NCBI RefSeq assembly: GCF_011806385.1 | Contig: NZ_JAATOX010000002.1 | Coordinates: forward strand, 1 to 64,000 | Length of the DNA stretch: 64,000 bases | Reading direction: 5' to 3' | DNA from: Phaeobacter sp. HF9A | GTDB lineage: Bacteria; Pseudomonadota; Alphaproteobacteria; Rhodobacterales; Rhodobacteraceae | Shown here: in pieces, positions 38,380-46,801 of the stretch | Layout: the number at the start of each line of letters is the position of its first letter | Position numbering within the stretch: position 1 is the stretch's first letter | Notes under the pieces: generated by a model | The model's input: only the letters and a program-made list of their open reading frames with translations | Told to the model about the DNA's origin: nothing | Database searches by the model: none | Position numbers and translations under genes: made by a program

Positions 38380-39252
38380 ATGGCGATCTGGAACCTAGGC
38401 TCGATCAATATCGACATGGTCTATGCGCTGCCACATATGCCCGCCCCGGGCGAGACTTTGGCGGCGACAACCCTGGACCAGGGTCTCGGCGGCAAGGGGG
38501 CGAATATGTCCGTTGCCGGGGCGCGAGCCGGGGCGCATGTCTGCCATATCGGGGCGGTGGGCCCCGAGGGCAAATGGTGTGTGGACCGGCTGATGGAATA
38601 TGGCGTCGACACCCGCCATATCTTGCAGAGCGAAAGCGCGACCGGCCACGCCATCATTGCTGTCGACCCGTCTGGCGAAAACCAGATCATTCTCTATCCC
38701 GGGGCCAATCAGGCGCTCAGCGAAGCGCAGATCGGCCAGGCGCTCTCCTCGGCCAATGCGGGTGATATTCTGGTGATGCAGAATGAAACCAACATGCAGG
38801 CCGAAGCGGCGCGGATGGGCCGCGATCTGGGGCTGCGGGTGGCCTATGCCGCTGCGCCCTTTGATGCGGCGGCGGTGCAGGCGGTTCTGCCCTATATCGA
38901 CCTGTTGTTCCTGAACGAGGTCGAGGCGGCGCAATTGCAGCAGGCAACCGGCAAGGCGCCCGAGGATCTGGGCATTGCGGATGTTGTCGTCACGCTTGGC
39001 GCCAAGGGGGCGCGGCATTTTGACGGGCGCACAGGGCAGGTCGCGGATATCCCGGCCCAGAAGGTCACGCCGGTGGATACCACCGGGGCAGGGGACACCT
39101 TCACCGGCTACGTGCTGGCCGCCCTGGATCGCGGCATGCCGATGGCGCAGGCCATGGCGCAGGCCTCGCGCGCCGGTGCATTGATGGTGACCCGCCACGG
39201 CGCTGCGGATGTGATCCCCGACCTGAAAGAGGTTCAGGACGCCAAATTCTGA
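38380..39252 (+). CDS. rbsK: Ribokinase-like PfkB-family sugar kinase
   Basis: A 290-residue ATP-dependent kinase. The two PfkB signatures are present: GLGGKGANMSVAGARAGAHV near residues 32-51 and the anion-hole/catalytic DTTGAGDTFTGYVLA near 232-246. Closest in pattern to ribokinase (phosphorylates ribose at O5), but no ribose transporter or regulator is adjacent, so the substrate could be another sugar or nucleoside. It follows maeB by 19 bases behind TAGGAGG and may be co-transcribed. Confidence 0.8.
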   Translation: MAIWNLGSINIDMVYALPHMPAPGETLAATTLDQGLGGKGANMSVAGARAGAHVCHIGAVGPEGKWCVDRLMEYGVDTRHILQSESATGHAIIAVDPSGENQIILYPGANQALSEAQIGQALSSANAGDILVMQNETNMQAEAARMGRDLGLRVAYAAAPFDAAAVQAVLPYIDLLFLNEVEAAQLQQATGKAPEDLGIADVVVTLGAKGARHFDGRTGQVADIPAQKVTPVDTTGAGDTFTGYVLAALDRGMPMAQAMAQASRAGALMVTRHGAADVIPDLKEVQDAKF

Positions 39253-39354
39253 GCGCCGACCTGCTGCCATGTTCGCAGCCGGTGACGGTAGTTTATCGGT
39301 TGGAACGCGGCGAGCTTTTGTCTAGCGTCGGCAAAAATCACTGAGGTCAGGAAG

Positions 39355-40074
39355 ATGCAAATGCGGATTGCCATGTGGTCGGGGCCTCGGAACCTCTCCA
39401 CCGCGATGATGTATGCCTTTGGCGCGCGCAGTGATTGCGCCGTGGTGGATGAGCCCTTTTACGCGGCCTATCTGGCGCGCACGGGCCTTCAGCATCCCAT
39501 GCGCGACGAAATTCTGGAAAGCCAGCCGCAGGACCCATCCGACGTCGTGGCCCAGCTCTTGGGGCCGATCCCCGGCGCACGACCGTATTATTATCAAAAA
39601 CATATGTCCCAACATATGATCGAGGGCGTGCCGCGCGACTGGATCCGGGAGGTGAGCAATGTCTTCCTGATCCGCCATCCGGCGCGGGTCATTGCGTCAT
39701 TCGCGGCGAAATATCAACAGATCGGCCTGGAGGATATCGGTTTTCGCCAACAGGTGGAATTGATCGCCCAGTTGCGCGACTGGGGTCACAAACCCATTGT
39801 GGTAGACAGTTTTGATATCCGCGAGAACCCGGCTGGCAAGCTGGAGCAGCTCTGCGATGCGCTCCAGATGCCGTTCTCTCCTGAGATGCTGAGCTGGCCC
39901 ATGGGAGGGCATAAGGACGATGGAGTCTGGGCCGCACATTGGTACGGCGCAGTCTGGAAATCCACCGGCTTTGCCGGACCGGAGGGGGCCTTGCCTGAGG
40001 TGCCGGAGCAGCTTCGCCCCGTGTTGGATGAGGCGATGGGCTACTACGAGGAGATGCGCGCGCTCAAGATCTGA
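39355..40074 (+). CDS. Sulfotransferase-like P-loop protein
   Basis: A 239-residue protein with the sulfotransferase-type nucleotide loop near the start (MWSGPRNLSTAMMYAFG) and the second PAPS-contact pattern VFLIRHPARVIASFAAKY. These suggest PAPS-dependent transfer of sulfate, but the acceptor is unknown and neighbours give no clue. The ATG follows AGGAAG; a second in-frame ATG two codons later is possible. It is convergent with a DUF1036 gene, 33 bases between stops. Confidence 0.75.
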   Translation: MQMRIAMWSGPRNLSTAMMYAFGARSDCAVVDEPFYAAYLARTGLQHPMRDEILESQPQDPSDVVAQLLGPIPGARPYYYQKHMSQHMIEGVPRDWIREVSNVFLIRHPARVIASFAAKYQQIGLEDIGFRQQVELIAQLRDWGHKPIVVDSFDIRENPAGKLEQLCDALQMPFSPEMLSWPMGGHKDDGVWAAHWYGAVWKSTGFAGPEGALPEVPEQLRPVLDEAMGYYEEMRALKI

Positions 40075-40077
40075 GCA

Positions 40078-40105
40078 AAACGCAGGTCAAGACCCGCATT
40101 GGCGC
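40078..40105 (-). terminator. Weak terminator of the DUF1036 gene
   Basis: On the minus strand GCGGGTC and GACCTGC can pair with one G-T pair, followed by GTTTTG. The loop is very short, so this is a weak call. Confidence 0.35.
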
Positions 40106-40107
40106 GA

Positions 40108-40494
40108 TCAATTGGTCAGGTTCTGCGTCCAGTCCAGCGCATTGCCGGTATCGACCTCAAAGAAGCCACCGGTTTTGTAGCCGCGCGCGGTGCAGTTTTC
40201 ATCGCCGCGGATGGTGTAGGCTTCGTCAATATAGCAAAAGGAATAATCGCCGGTCCAATTGCCGGTGCTGCTTTCGCCACGGATATAGTAGTAGCGGTTC
40301 TTCAGATCGCCAACGACCGGAATGCTGCAATCGCCCGGTTGAATGGTCCACCACCCCTCGGAGACCCATTCGCCGTCTTCCTTGTAGCCGATCGACACAA
40401 AGGTCTTGCTGCCGGTCTTGTTGCAGATCTCGAAGTCAGCCAAGAGGGGCGATGCCATAAAGATCATCAGACCGCTGAGAAAAATAGGCTTCAT
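40108..40494 (-). CDS. Secreted DUF1036 protein
   Basis: A 128-residue protein with an N-terminal signal peptide (FLSGLMIFMASPLLA) and a DUF1036 domain seen as FEICNKTGSKTFVSIGYKE, WTIQPGDC and YYYIRGES. Several conserved cysteines (FEIC, GDC, FCYID, ENC) suggest disulfide bonds in the periplasm. The family has no assigned biochemical function. It is transcribed alone, divergent from nothing close, and ends convergent with the sulfotransferase-like gene. Confidence 0.85.
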   Translation of the reverse strand: MKPIFLSGLMIFMASPLLADFEICNKTGSKTFVSIGYKEDGEWVSEGWWTIQPGDCSIPVVGDLKNRYYYIRGESSTGNWTGDYSFCYIDEAYTIRGDENCTARGYKTGGFFEVDTGNALDWTQNLTN

Positions 40495-40598
40495 GGAATG
40501 CTCCCTTCCGTGCGTTGGTCGAGGAAAAGACTAGCAATATTCCTGTGCTGTTGGACAGGTGTTTTGCGCGTCATTTTCCCCGTTCCCCCGGGCGGCGG

Positions 40599-41066
40599 TC
40601 AGTTTTCTGAGATTTCCCGCAGCGTCTGCGCGCAGGGTGCACTCTCAAAGAAGACCCGGAGAACCTCGGCGCATTGCGCAGGTGCATTGGGCGCGGCCGC
40701 GAACAGGGTCATCGAGGAGCGGAGCTTGGTCGCGTCCACGTCGCCCAGAATGGCATCGGGCGCGGCACCTTCGTGGGACAGCATCAGATCGCAAACCTCG
40801 ATAAGCCGCTGGCGCAGAACCGGCTGGTCCAAATAGACGCGTGCCTCGTTCAGATCCTCCAGCCCGTAGAGCTGCGACATATGCGACTGGCCGAGGCTTG
40901 CCAGTTGCGGAAAGACGAACCACATCCAGTGGCTCGTCTTCTTTCCAGCTTTTAGCTCGGCGACGACCGTGTCCCAGACCGCGTCCTGCGCCTCCACAAA
41001 CATGTCGAGCTCTTCTTCCAGATCGTCTTCCGGGAAGTCTTCTTCAAAGTCGTCGTCGATGCTCAT
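40599..41066 (-). CDS. DUF1810 protein
   Basis: A 155-residue protein with an acidic N-terminus (about 20 residues rich in D and E) followed by the DUF1810 domain: FVEAQDAVWDTVVAELKAGKKTSHWMWFVFPQ (near 24-55, shown here as the recognisable family block) and LRSSMTLFA. E. coli relatives of this fold are uncharacterised; a link to ADP-ribose-type (YbiA-like) chemistry is not supported here. The ATG overlaps the argG stop (TGATG), so it is translated after argG. A GTG one codon upstream is an alternative start. Confidence 0.82.
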   Translation of the reverse strand: MSIDDDFEEDFPEDDLEEELDMFVEAQDAVWDTVVAELKAGKKTSHWMWFVFPQLASLGQSHMSQLYGLEDLNEARVYLDQPVLRQRLIEVCDLMLSHEGAAPDAILGDVDATKLRSSMTLFAAAPNAPAQCAEVLRVFFESAPCAQTLREISEN

Positions 41067-42289
41067 CACTTCACGCGGCGGTTACGGGCAGCCAGGAGTT
41101 TCAGGCGCAGCGCGTTGAGCTGAATAAAGCCCTGCGCGTCCTTCTGATCATAGGCGCCCGCGTCTTCTTCAAAGGTCACATGGGCCTCGGAATAAAGCGA
41201 ATGCTCGGACCAGCGGCCCACGGTCTTGGCGGAGCCTTTGTAGAGCTTCAGACGCACGGTGCCGGTGACGTGTTTCTGGCTTTCGTCAATCAGCGCTTGC
41301 AGCATCTCGCGCTCGGGCGAGTACCAGAAGCCGTTGTAGATCAGCTCGGCATAGCGCGGCATGATCGAATCCTTGAGGTGGCCGGCGCCGCTGTCCAGGG
41401 TGATCTGTTCGATACCGCGGTGCGCTTCCAGCAGGATGTCGCCGCCGGGGGTCTCGTAGATGCCGCGGGACTTCATGCCGACAAAACGGTTCTCGACGAA
41501 ATCGAGACGACCGATGCCGTGCTTGCGACCATATTCATTGAGCTGGGTCAGGATCGTCGCCGGGCTCATGGCCTCGCCGTTGATCGCCACCGCGTCGCCT
41601 TTTTCAAAAGAAATCTCGATGAACTCGGGCTCGTTCGGCGCATCCTCGGGGTTCACGGTGCGCTGATAGACGTAATCCGGCGCCATTTCGGCGGGATTTT
41701 CCAGCACTTTGCCTTCAGAGGAGGTGTGCAGCAGGTTGGCATCGACCGAGAAGGGCGCCTCGCCGCGTTTGTCCTTGGCGATCGGAATCTGGTTGGCCTC
41801 CGCGAATTCCAGCAGCTTGGTGCGGGAGGTCAGATCCCATTCACGCCAGGGCGCGATCACCTTGATGTCGGGGTTCAGCGCATAGGCCGAAAGCTCAAAC
41901 CGCACCTGGTCGTTGCCCTTGCCGGTGGCACCATGGGACACCGCATCGGCACCGGTGGCTTCGGCGATCTCGACCAGACGTTTGGAGATCAGCGGACGCG
42001 CGATCGAGGTGCCCAGCAGATAGAGCCCCTCATAGACCGCATTGGCGCGGAACATCGGGAAGACGAAATCGCGCACGAATTCTTCGCGGATGTCCTCGAT
42101 GTAGATGTTTTCCGGCTTGATGCCGAGCAGCTCAGCCTTTTTGCGGGCCGGCTCCAGCTCCTCGCCCTGACCGAGATCGGCGGTGAAGGTGACAACCTCG
42201 CAGCCGTATTCGGTCTGCAACCATTTCAGGATGATCGAAGTATCAAGGCCACCGGAGTAGGCCAACACAACTTTCTTGGGCGCGGACAT
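41066..42289 (-). CDS. argG: Argininosuccinate synthase
   Basis: Condenses citrulline and aspartate with ATP to argininosuccinate in arginine synthesis. The 407-residue protein has the N-type ATP pyrophosphatase loop [10 protein letters not shown] near residues 9-18 and the conserved [16 protein letters not shown] block. Length is typical of the short bacterial class. It has its own promoter region (138 bases to the divergent membrane-protein gene), and its stop overlaps the DUF1810 start. Confidence 0.97.
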   Translation of the reverse strand: MSAPKKVVLAYSGGLDTSIILKWLQTEYGCEVVTFTADLGQGEELEPARKKAELLGIKPENIYIEDIREEFVRDFVFPMFRANAVYEGLYLLGTSIARPLISKRLVEIAEATGADAVSHGATGKGNDQVRFELSAYALNPDIKVIAPWREWDLTSRTKLLEFAEANQIPIAKDKRGEAPFSVDANLLHTSSEGKVLENPAEMAPDYVYQRTVNPEDAPNEPEFIEISFEKGDAVAINGEAMSPATILTQLNEYGRKHGIGRLDFVENRFVGMKSRGIYETPGGDILLEAHRGIEQITLDSGAGHLKDSIMPRYAELIYNGFWYSPEREMLQALIDESQKHVTGTVRLKLYKGSAKTVGRWSEHSLYSEAHVTFEEDAGAYDQKDAQGFIQLNALRLKLLAARNRRVK

Positions 42290-42427
42290 GGGTTTTCCTC
42301 TTGGTCAGAACGTCTGCGAGGTAGCGCCTTTTCCGTAGGGGTGCAAGGTTTTCGGGGGTTTTCGGGTAGAAACCAACTGCTATGTAGGCGCAAAAAGCAG
42401 AGATTATATATTGAAGGGAAGATTTAA

Positions 42428-43183
42428 ATGAACGGATGGGATCTGCTCAAGCATGCGGCCTACATGCTTCTGCGCAATCTTGGGGATGTGCTGCGAATTT
42501 TCCTTGTGCCGACACTGGTCGCGGTTGCAGGCATCTATTGTCTTGCGCAGGTTCTGGGGGTTTATGACGTCTTCGTCGATGCAACCGCAGGACGCCCGCC
42601 CCGAAACCCCGGATCGTTTATCGGTTCAGCGCTATTGATTATCGTTTTCTTTTTCTTGGTCTACACTTGGCCGATCGTGGCATGGCATCGCTATGTTTTG
42701 CTGGAAGAGCCCGTATCCGGGTTTGTTCCAGAAATTAAAGCTGACCGGATCATCGGTTACATCGGTCAAGCGTTTCTTCTGTCGCTGCTGCTGCTGCTGT
42801 TGATGATCCCGGTTGGTGTCGTGATTTCAATCGTCCTGAGGATGGCGGGTGCTCAGATAGTCGGTTTGATGCCGATCATTGGTCCGGGCCTGGCGATACT
42901 TCCGACCTGGGTTTTCATGCGATTGTCCGTGTCGCTGCCGTCAGTCGCGTTGGGGAACAAAATGCGCCTTGGTGACATATGGTCCGCAACAAGCGGCGGC
43001 GCGGTGCTGGGCTTGACCGTGCTGGTCATGATCTTGCAGGCCGCGCTGGAATTCAGCTACGGGCTGCTCCCCGGGATTGCGGGCACCGTTTGGTGGCTCG
43101 TTGGGACGACTGTGTTCAGTCTGCTCCAGATCAGTATCGTCACCACGCTCTATGGCTATTACATCGAAAAACGCCCGATCTGA
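42428..43183 (+). CDS. Unknown membrane protein with six or so hydrophobic segments
   Basis: A 251-residue integral membrane protein that I do not recognise. Hydrophobic segments lie roughly at residues 20-45, 60-82, 108-130, 140-165, 185-210 and 215-240. The topology and the amphipathic start (WDLLKHAAYMLLRNLGDVLRIFLVP) resemble loosely defined DUF-type membrane proteins such as the glycerophosphoryl-diester-phosphodiesterase-type membrane domains, but no catalytic motif is present. The ATG follows AAGGGAAG. A terminator follows. Confidence 0.8.
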   Translation: MNGWDLLKHAAYMLLRNLGDVLRIFLVPTLVAVAGIYCLAQVLGVYDVFVDATAGRPPRNPGSFIGSALLIIVFFFLVYTWPIVAWHRYVLLEEPVSGFVPEIKADRIIGYIGQAFLLSLLLLLLMIPVGVVISIVLRMAGAQIVGLMPIIGPGLAILPTWVFMRLSVSLPSVALGNKMRLGDIWSATSGGAVLGLTVLVMILQAALEFSYGLLPGIAGTVWWLVGTTVFSLLQISIVTTLYGYYIEKRPI

Positions 43184-43215
43184 TCCGGGGTCGTCTGCAT
43201 ACCAAGGAATGCTTT

Positions 43216-43245
43216 GCCGCGCCCCCTTGCCTTGGGCGCGGCTTT
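43216..43245 (+). terminator. Terminator before ilvA
   Basis: GCCGCGCCC pairs with GGGCGCGGC around CCTTGCCTT, followed by TTT. It ends transcription of the upstream membrane-protein gene and lies 17 bases before the ilvA ATG, so it could also act as an ilvA leader element. Confidence 0.6.
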
Positions 43246-43261
43246 GGGTCACCAAATTCAC

Positions 43262-44488
43262 ATGACCGATTTCCGAACCCAGGCCAAAGCGGCCGAGGTG
43301 GCGATGCGCGATGTGTTTCCGCCCACGCCGCTTCAACGCAATGAACTGCTGTCCCACCGCTATGGGGCGGAGATTTACCTCAAGCGCGAGGATCTGAGCC
43401 CGGTGCGCTCCTACAAGCTGCGTGGGGCGCTGAATGCGATGCGCAAACAGGCGGGCAAGGATCTGTTTGTCTGCGCCTCGGCGGGCAATCACGCGCAGGG
43501 CATGGCCTTCATGTGCCGACAGATGAACAAGCGGGGCGTGATCTTCATGCCGGTGACCACGCCGCAGCAAAAGATCCAGAAGACCCGGATGTTTGGCGGC
43601 GATAACATCGAAATCCACCTTGTTGGCGACTACTTCGACGACACATTGGCCGCCGCGCAGGCGTGGTGCGTCAAGGAAGGCGGCTATTTCCTGTCGCCTT
43701 TTGACGATCCGGATGTGATCGAAGGTCAGGCCTCGATCGCGGTGGAAATCGAAGAGCAACTGGGAAAAGCGCCGGATCACATCGTGTTGCCGGTCGGCGG
43801 CGGCGGCATGTCCTCCGGCGTGGCCGGGTATTTTGGCGAGGACGTGCATGCGCTTTTTGTCGAACCCAAGGGCGGCGCCTGCCTGAAAGCGGCGCTGGAG
43901 GCCGGTCAGCCTGTGTCATTGAGCCAGGTGGATACATTTGTCGACGGCGCTGCCGTCGGCCGCATCGGTGCCCGCCCGTTCGAGCTGTTGCGCAATGTGC
44001 CGCTGCCCGATGTGCTGACCCTCAGCGAAGACCGGATCTGCACCACCATTCTGGAAATGTTGAACGTCGAAGGCATCGTGCTGGAACCGGCCGGCGCGCT
44101 GGCGATCGAGGCGCTGGGCGATTTGCGGACCTGGATCAAGGGCAAGACGGTTGTCTGCCTCACCTCGGGCGGCAATTTTGATTTCGAGCGCCTCCCCGAG
44201 GTCAAGGAGCGGGCGCAGCGCTATTCAGGGGTGAAAAAATATTTTCTGCTGCGGATGCCGCAACGTCCCGGCGCGCTAAAGGAATTTCTCAACAGTCTTG
44301 GCCCGGAAGATGATATTGCGCGTTTTGAATATATGAAAAAATCCGCCCGAAACTTTGGCTCGGTTCTGATCGGTATCGAAACCAAGCGACCGGAGAATTT
44401 CGAAGCGCTCTTTGCGCAACTCGATGCGGCGGGTTTTACCTATACAGACATCACCAATGACGAAACATTGGCGCAATTCGTGATCTAG
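43262..44488 (+). CDS. ilvA: Threonine ammonia-lyase (threonine dehydratase)
   Basis: PLP enzyme converting threonine to 2-oxobutyrate for isoleucine synthesis. The 408-residue protein has the PLP-lysine motif SPVRSYKLRGALNAM, ASAGNHAQGMA, the phosphate-binding VGGGGMSSGV, and a single C-terminal ACT-like regulatory region (about 325-405). The start is the ATG at 43262; the upstream open frame runs through the terminator and is rejected. No strong ribosome site is visible (CACATG context). Confidence 0.93.
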   Translation: MTDFRTQAKAAEVAMRDVFPPTPLQRNELLSHRYGAEIYLKREDLSPVRSYKLRGALNAMRKQAGKDLFVCASAGNHAQGMAFMCRQMNKRGVIFMPVTTPQQKIQKTRMFGGDNIEIHLVGDYFDDTLAAAQAWCVKEGGYFLSPFDDPDVIEGQASIAVEIEEQLGKAPDHIVLPVGGGGMSSGVAGYFGEDVHALFVEPKGGACLKAALEAGQPVSLSQVDTFVDGAAVGRIGARPFELLRNVPLPDVLTLSEDRICTTILEMLNVEGIVLEPAGALAIEALGDLRTWIKGKTVVCLTSGGNFDFERLPEVKERAQRYSGVKKYFLLRMPQRPGALKEFLNSLGPEDDIARFEYMKKSARNFGSVLIGIETKRPENFEALFAQLDAAGFTYTDITNDETLAQFVI

Positions 44489-44515
44489 CCGGTCAAAAAC
44501 AAACCCTGTGCAGCC

Positions 44516-44839
44516 CTAGGTATTTGACCCGAGCCCAGCGAGAAAGTTCTGCTTTGAATTGTCATATATCGCAACGACTTGTTCCAGATCCACGGTGGCT
44601 TGCTGGCCCTCAGCGGACAGGCGTTCGCCCCGTAGGCAGGCGTCGGAAAACTCTTGAAAACCGAGGTTCAGCGCGCTGCCTTTCAGGAAATGGAGATCCT
44701 GCTCCAGCTGCGATCTGTCGCCGGTCTTCAGCTTGGCGATCACCTCTTCCACCTCTTCCAGGAAGAGCTCGACCACCTCGTCAAAGCCATCTTCACCGAC
44801 TTCTTCTTTCAGTTCGCGCACACGTGGCCAGTCAATCAT
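44516..44839 (-). CDS. Hpt phosphotransfer protein
   Basis: A 107-residue single Hpt-domain protein. The phosphorylatable histidine is H50 in the motif LHFLKGSALNLGF. Such proteins shuttle phosphoryl groups between a hybrid histidine kinase and response regulators. It is divergent from the response-regulator phosphatase 210 bases away, which makes that protein the likely partner; no histidine kinase gene is in the window. Confidence 0.9.
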   Translation of the reverse strand: MIDWPRVRELKEEVGEDGFDEVVELFLEEVEEVIAKLKTGDRSQLEQDLHFLKGSALNLGFQEFSDACLRGERLSAEGQQATVDLEQVVAIYDNSKQNFLAGLGSNT

Positions 44840-44932
44840 CGCCTTGGTCCAAATCTTACTCCTTCGTCATCTCTATCCTATGTCAAACCCAGTAAAAGTA
44901 TAGTAAAGAGAGAAAATTAGCTAATTTTTATT

Positions 44933-44955
44933 GTTCACTGGCTATTAAGCCGAAC
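44933..44955. repeat. Inverted repeat between the Hpt and response-regulator genes
   Basis: GTTC-ACT-GGCT-ATTA-AGCC-GAAC forms an interrupted dyad in an AT-rich stretch between the two divergent genes. It could be an operator or a leader hairpin. Confidence 0.35.
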
Positions 44956-45049
44956 AGGTGTTTTCTATGACAGTCACGAGGGGACACGCCGCGTTAATGA
45001 GGGATTGTCGGTGCTGCCAGAGCATTCAGTACAAGGCGAAGAGTTGGTC

Positions 45050-46282
45050 ATGAGCGGATCCATCCGGCGCGTGCTGGTCGTGGATGACAGCCGCTTGCAG
45101 CGTCGTATCCTCGTTGCCTCGCTGAAAAAATGGGGATTTGAGGTCGTCGAAGCCGAGGGCGGCGAAGAGGCGATGGAGATCTGCCGCGCCGATCCGCCGG
45201 ATCTCATTCTCAGTGACTGGATGATGCCGGGCATGAATGGAATCGAATTCTGCCGGGCGTTTCGCGCCGAATCCCATGAGGCCTACAGCTATTTCATCCT
45301 GCTGACCTCCAAGAGCGAAAAAAACGAGGTCGCCGAAGGGCTTGATGCTGGGGCCGATGATTTTCTGACCAAACCGGTGAGCTCGGACGAGCTGCGGGCG
45401 CGCATCTCTGCGGGGGAGCGAATCCTGCGGATGCAGCGGGAACTGTTTGAAAAGAACAGGATCGTGTCCGAAACGCTGGGTGAACTGCAAACCGTCTATG
45501 ATGCGATCGACAAGGATCTGATGCAGGCGCGCAAGATCCAGGAATCATTGGTGCCGGAACTGACCCGTTCCTTTGGCGCTTCAAACGTGCATCTGCTGCT
45601 GGAACCCTGCGGCCATATCGGCGGTGATCTGGTTGGTATGTTTTCCCCTGGTCTGAATCGATTGGGGTTTTATTTCATTGATTTGTCCGGTCACGGCATC
45701 ACATCCGCGATGATGACGGCGCGGTTGGGGGGCTATCTCTCCTCCACCTATTTTGACCAAAACGTCGGAATGGAGAAGAAATTCAACCGCTTCTACGCGC
45801 TGCGCCCGCCTGAGGAGGTGGCCAGTTTGCTCAACGCGCGGCTGATCGCGGATACCGGCATCGAAGAATATTTCACCATGGCCTATTGCATCGCCGATCT
45901 GCGCACCGGCGTGGTCAAGATGGTGCAGGCCGGCCATCCGCACCCGCTGTTGTTGCGGGCCGATGGGACGATGGAATTCATCGGCAAGGGCGGGGTGCCG
46001 GTCGGTCTGGTGCCGGATGTCAGCTATGATCAGGAACAATTCGTGATGCAGAAGGGTGATCGCCTGCTGCTCTATTCCGATGGTTTCACCGAGGCGCATC
46101 TGAAAGACGGCTCAATGCTGGATACAGATGGTCTGGTCGATCTGGTCAAACGCTGCGATCCGACGCTCGGCGGTAAGGAATTTCTCGATCAGCTCTATTG
46201 GAATCTCACGCAGGTGATGGGCGACGACAAGGGGCTGGAAGATGATATCTCCGCCACCTTGTTCGAGTATAAAGGCCCCTGA
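45050..46282 (+). CDS. Response regulator with PP2C-type serine phosphatase output (RsbU/SpoIIE-like)
   Basis: A 410-residue two-domain regulator. The receiver (1-125) has the acidic pair D12-D13, phospho-acceptor D56 (LILSDWMMPG) and K108 (TKPV). A coiled-coil linker (about 125-180) leads to a PP2C/SpoIIE domain with GGDLVGMFS, DLSGHGITSAMM and DDISATLFEY metal-binding blocks. Such proteins dephosphorylate anti-sigma antagonists in partner-switching pathways; no antagonist or anti-sigma gene is adjacent. I use the ATG at 45050 behind GAAGAG; an alternative start lies 15 codons upstream. Confidence 0.92.
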   Translation: MSGSIRRVLVVDDSRLQRRILVASLKKWGFEVVEAEGGEEAMEICRADPPDLILSDWMMPGMNGIEFCRAFRAESHEAYSYFILLTSKSEKNEVAEGLDAGADDFLTKPVSSDELRARISAGERILRMQRELFEKNRIVSETLGELQTVYDAIDKDLMQARKIQESLVPELTRSFGASNVHLLLEPCGHIGGDLVGMFSPGLNRLGFYFIDLSGHGITSAMMTARLGGYLSSTYFDQNVGMEKKFNRFYALRPPEEVASLLNARLIADTGIEEYFTMAYCIADLRTGVVKMVQAGHPHPLLLRADGTMEFIGKGGVPVGLVPDVSYDQEQFVMQKGDRLLLYSDGFTEAHLKDGSMLDTDGLVDLVKRCDPTLGGKEFLDQLYWNLTQVMGDDKGLEDDISATLFEYKGP

Positions 46283-46284
46283 GC

Positions 46285-46725
46285 CTATAAATCCGCCAAA
46301 AGAGCTGCAAAATGCCGATCTCCACTGTTGCCGAGAATCGCGGCCGCATCTTGGATCGGCATCCAGATCGCACGGTGGTTTGCCTCGACCGGGTCTGAGA
46401 GCCGCAGGACAGGGCGCGCCAGATAGATATGGCACAGCTTTTCCGCCCAGAGGTCATATTCCGGCATGTAGACAAAGCGGCGAAAGGCGCCGATGCGGCG
46501 CGGCGCGGCGATTTTCCAACCGGTTTCCTCATAGACTTCGCGGTGAAGCGCCGGAATCGGGGATTCGCCCGGGTCAATGCCGCCACCCGGAAGCTGAATA
46601 TCCGGCGCCGGATCATATTGGCAGGTCAGCAGCAATTGCCCATCGCGGGGCAGTAGCGCATATGCGCCAGGGCGCGGGCGATAGGTTTGATCGGCGCGCG
46701 GCACCTCTCCAAAACGTCTGATCAC
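46285..46725 (-). CDS. NUDIX hydrolase
   Basis: A 146-residue NUDIX pyrophosphohydrolase of unknown substrate. The NUDIX box reads GGGIDPGESPIPALHREVYEETGW (near 68-91), matching G-x5-E-x7-REVxEExG. It is convergent with the response-regulator phosphatase, with only 2 bases between stops. Its start faces hslO across a 76-base gap. No neighbour suggests a pathway. Confidence 0.9.
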   Translation of the reverse strand: MIRRFGEVPRADQTYRPRPGAYALLPRDGQLLLTCQYDPAPDIQLPGGGIDPGESPIPALHREVYEETGWKIAAPRRIGAFRRFVYMPEYDLWAEKLCHIYLARPVLRLSDPVEANHRAIWMPIQDAAAILGNSGDRHFAALLADL

Positions 46726-46734
46726 GGCTGCCCC

Positions 46735-46764
46735 CTTTCCTCTGATGTCGAAAATCCTATATAG
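46735..46764 (+). promoter_or_regulatory. Candidate heat-shock-type promoter of hslO
   Basis: CTTT at 46735-46738 and CTATAT at 46757-46762, 18 bases apart, lie about 40 bases before the hslO ATG. Spacing and -10 resemble the hslV element. Confidence 0.35.
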
Positions 46765-46801
46765 CCTCGGTATGCCAATAGCCGGCCGTTAAGGAAACCC
46801 C

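Noticed and set aside
35928-38417. 829-codon open frame antisense to maeB
   Set aside because: It is the antisense shadow of the malic enzyme gene. No ribosome site or family similarity is seen.
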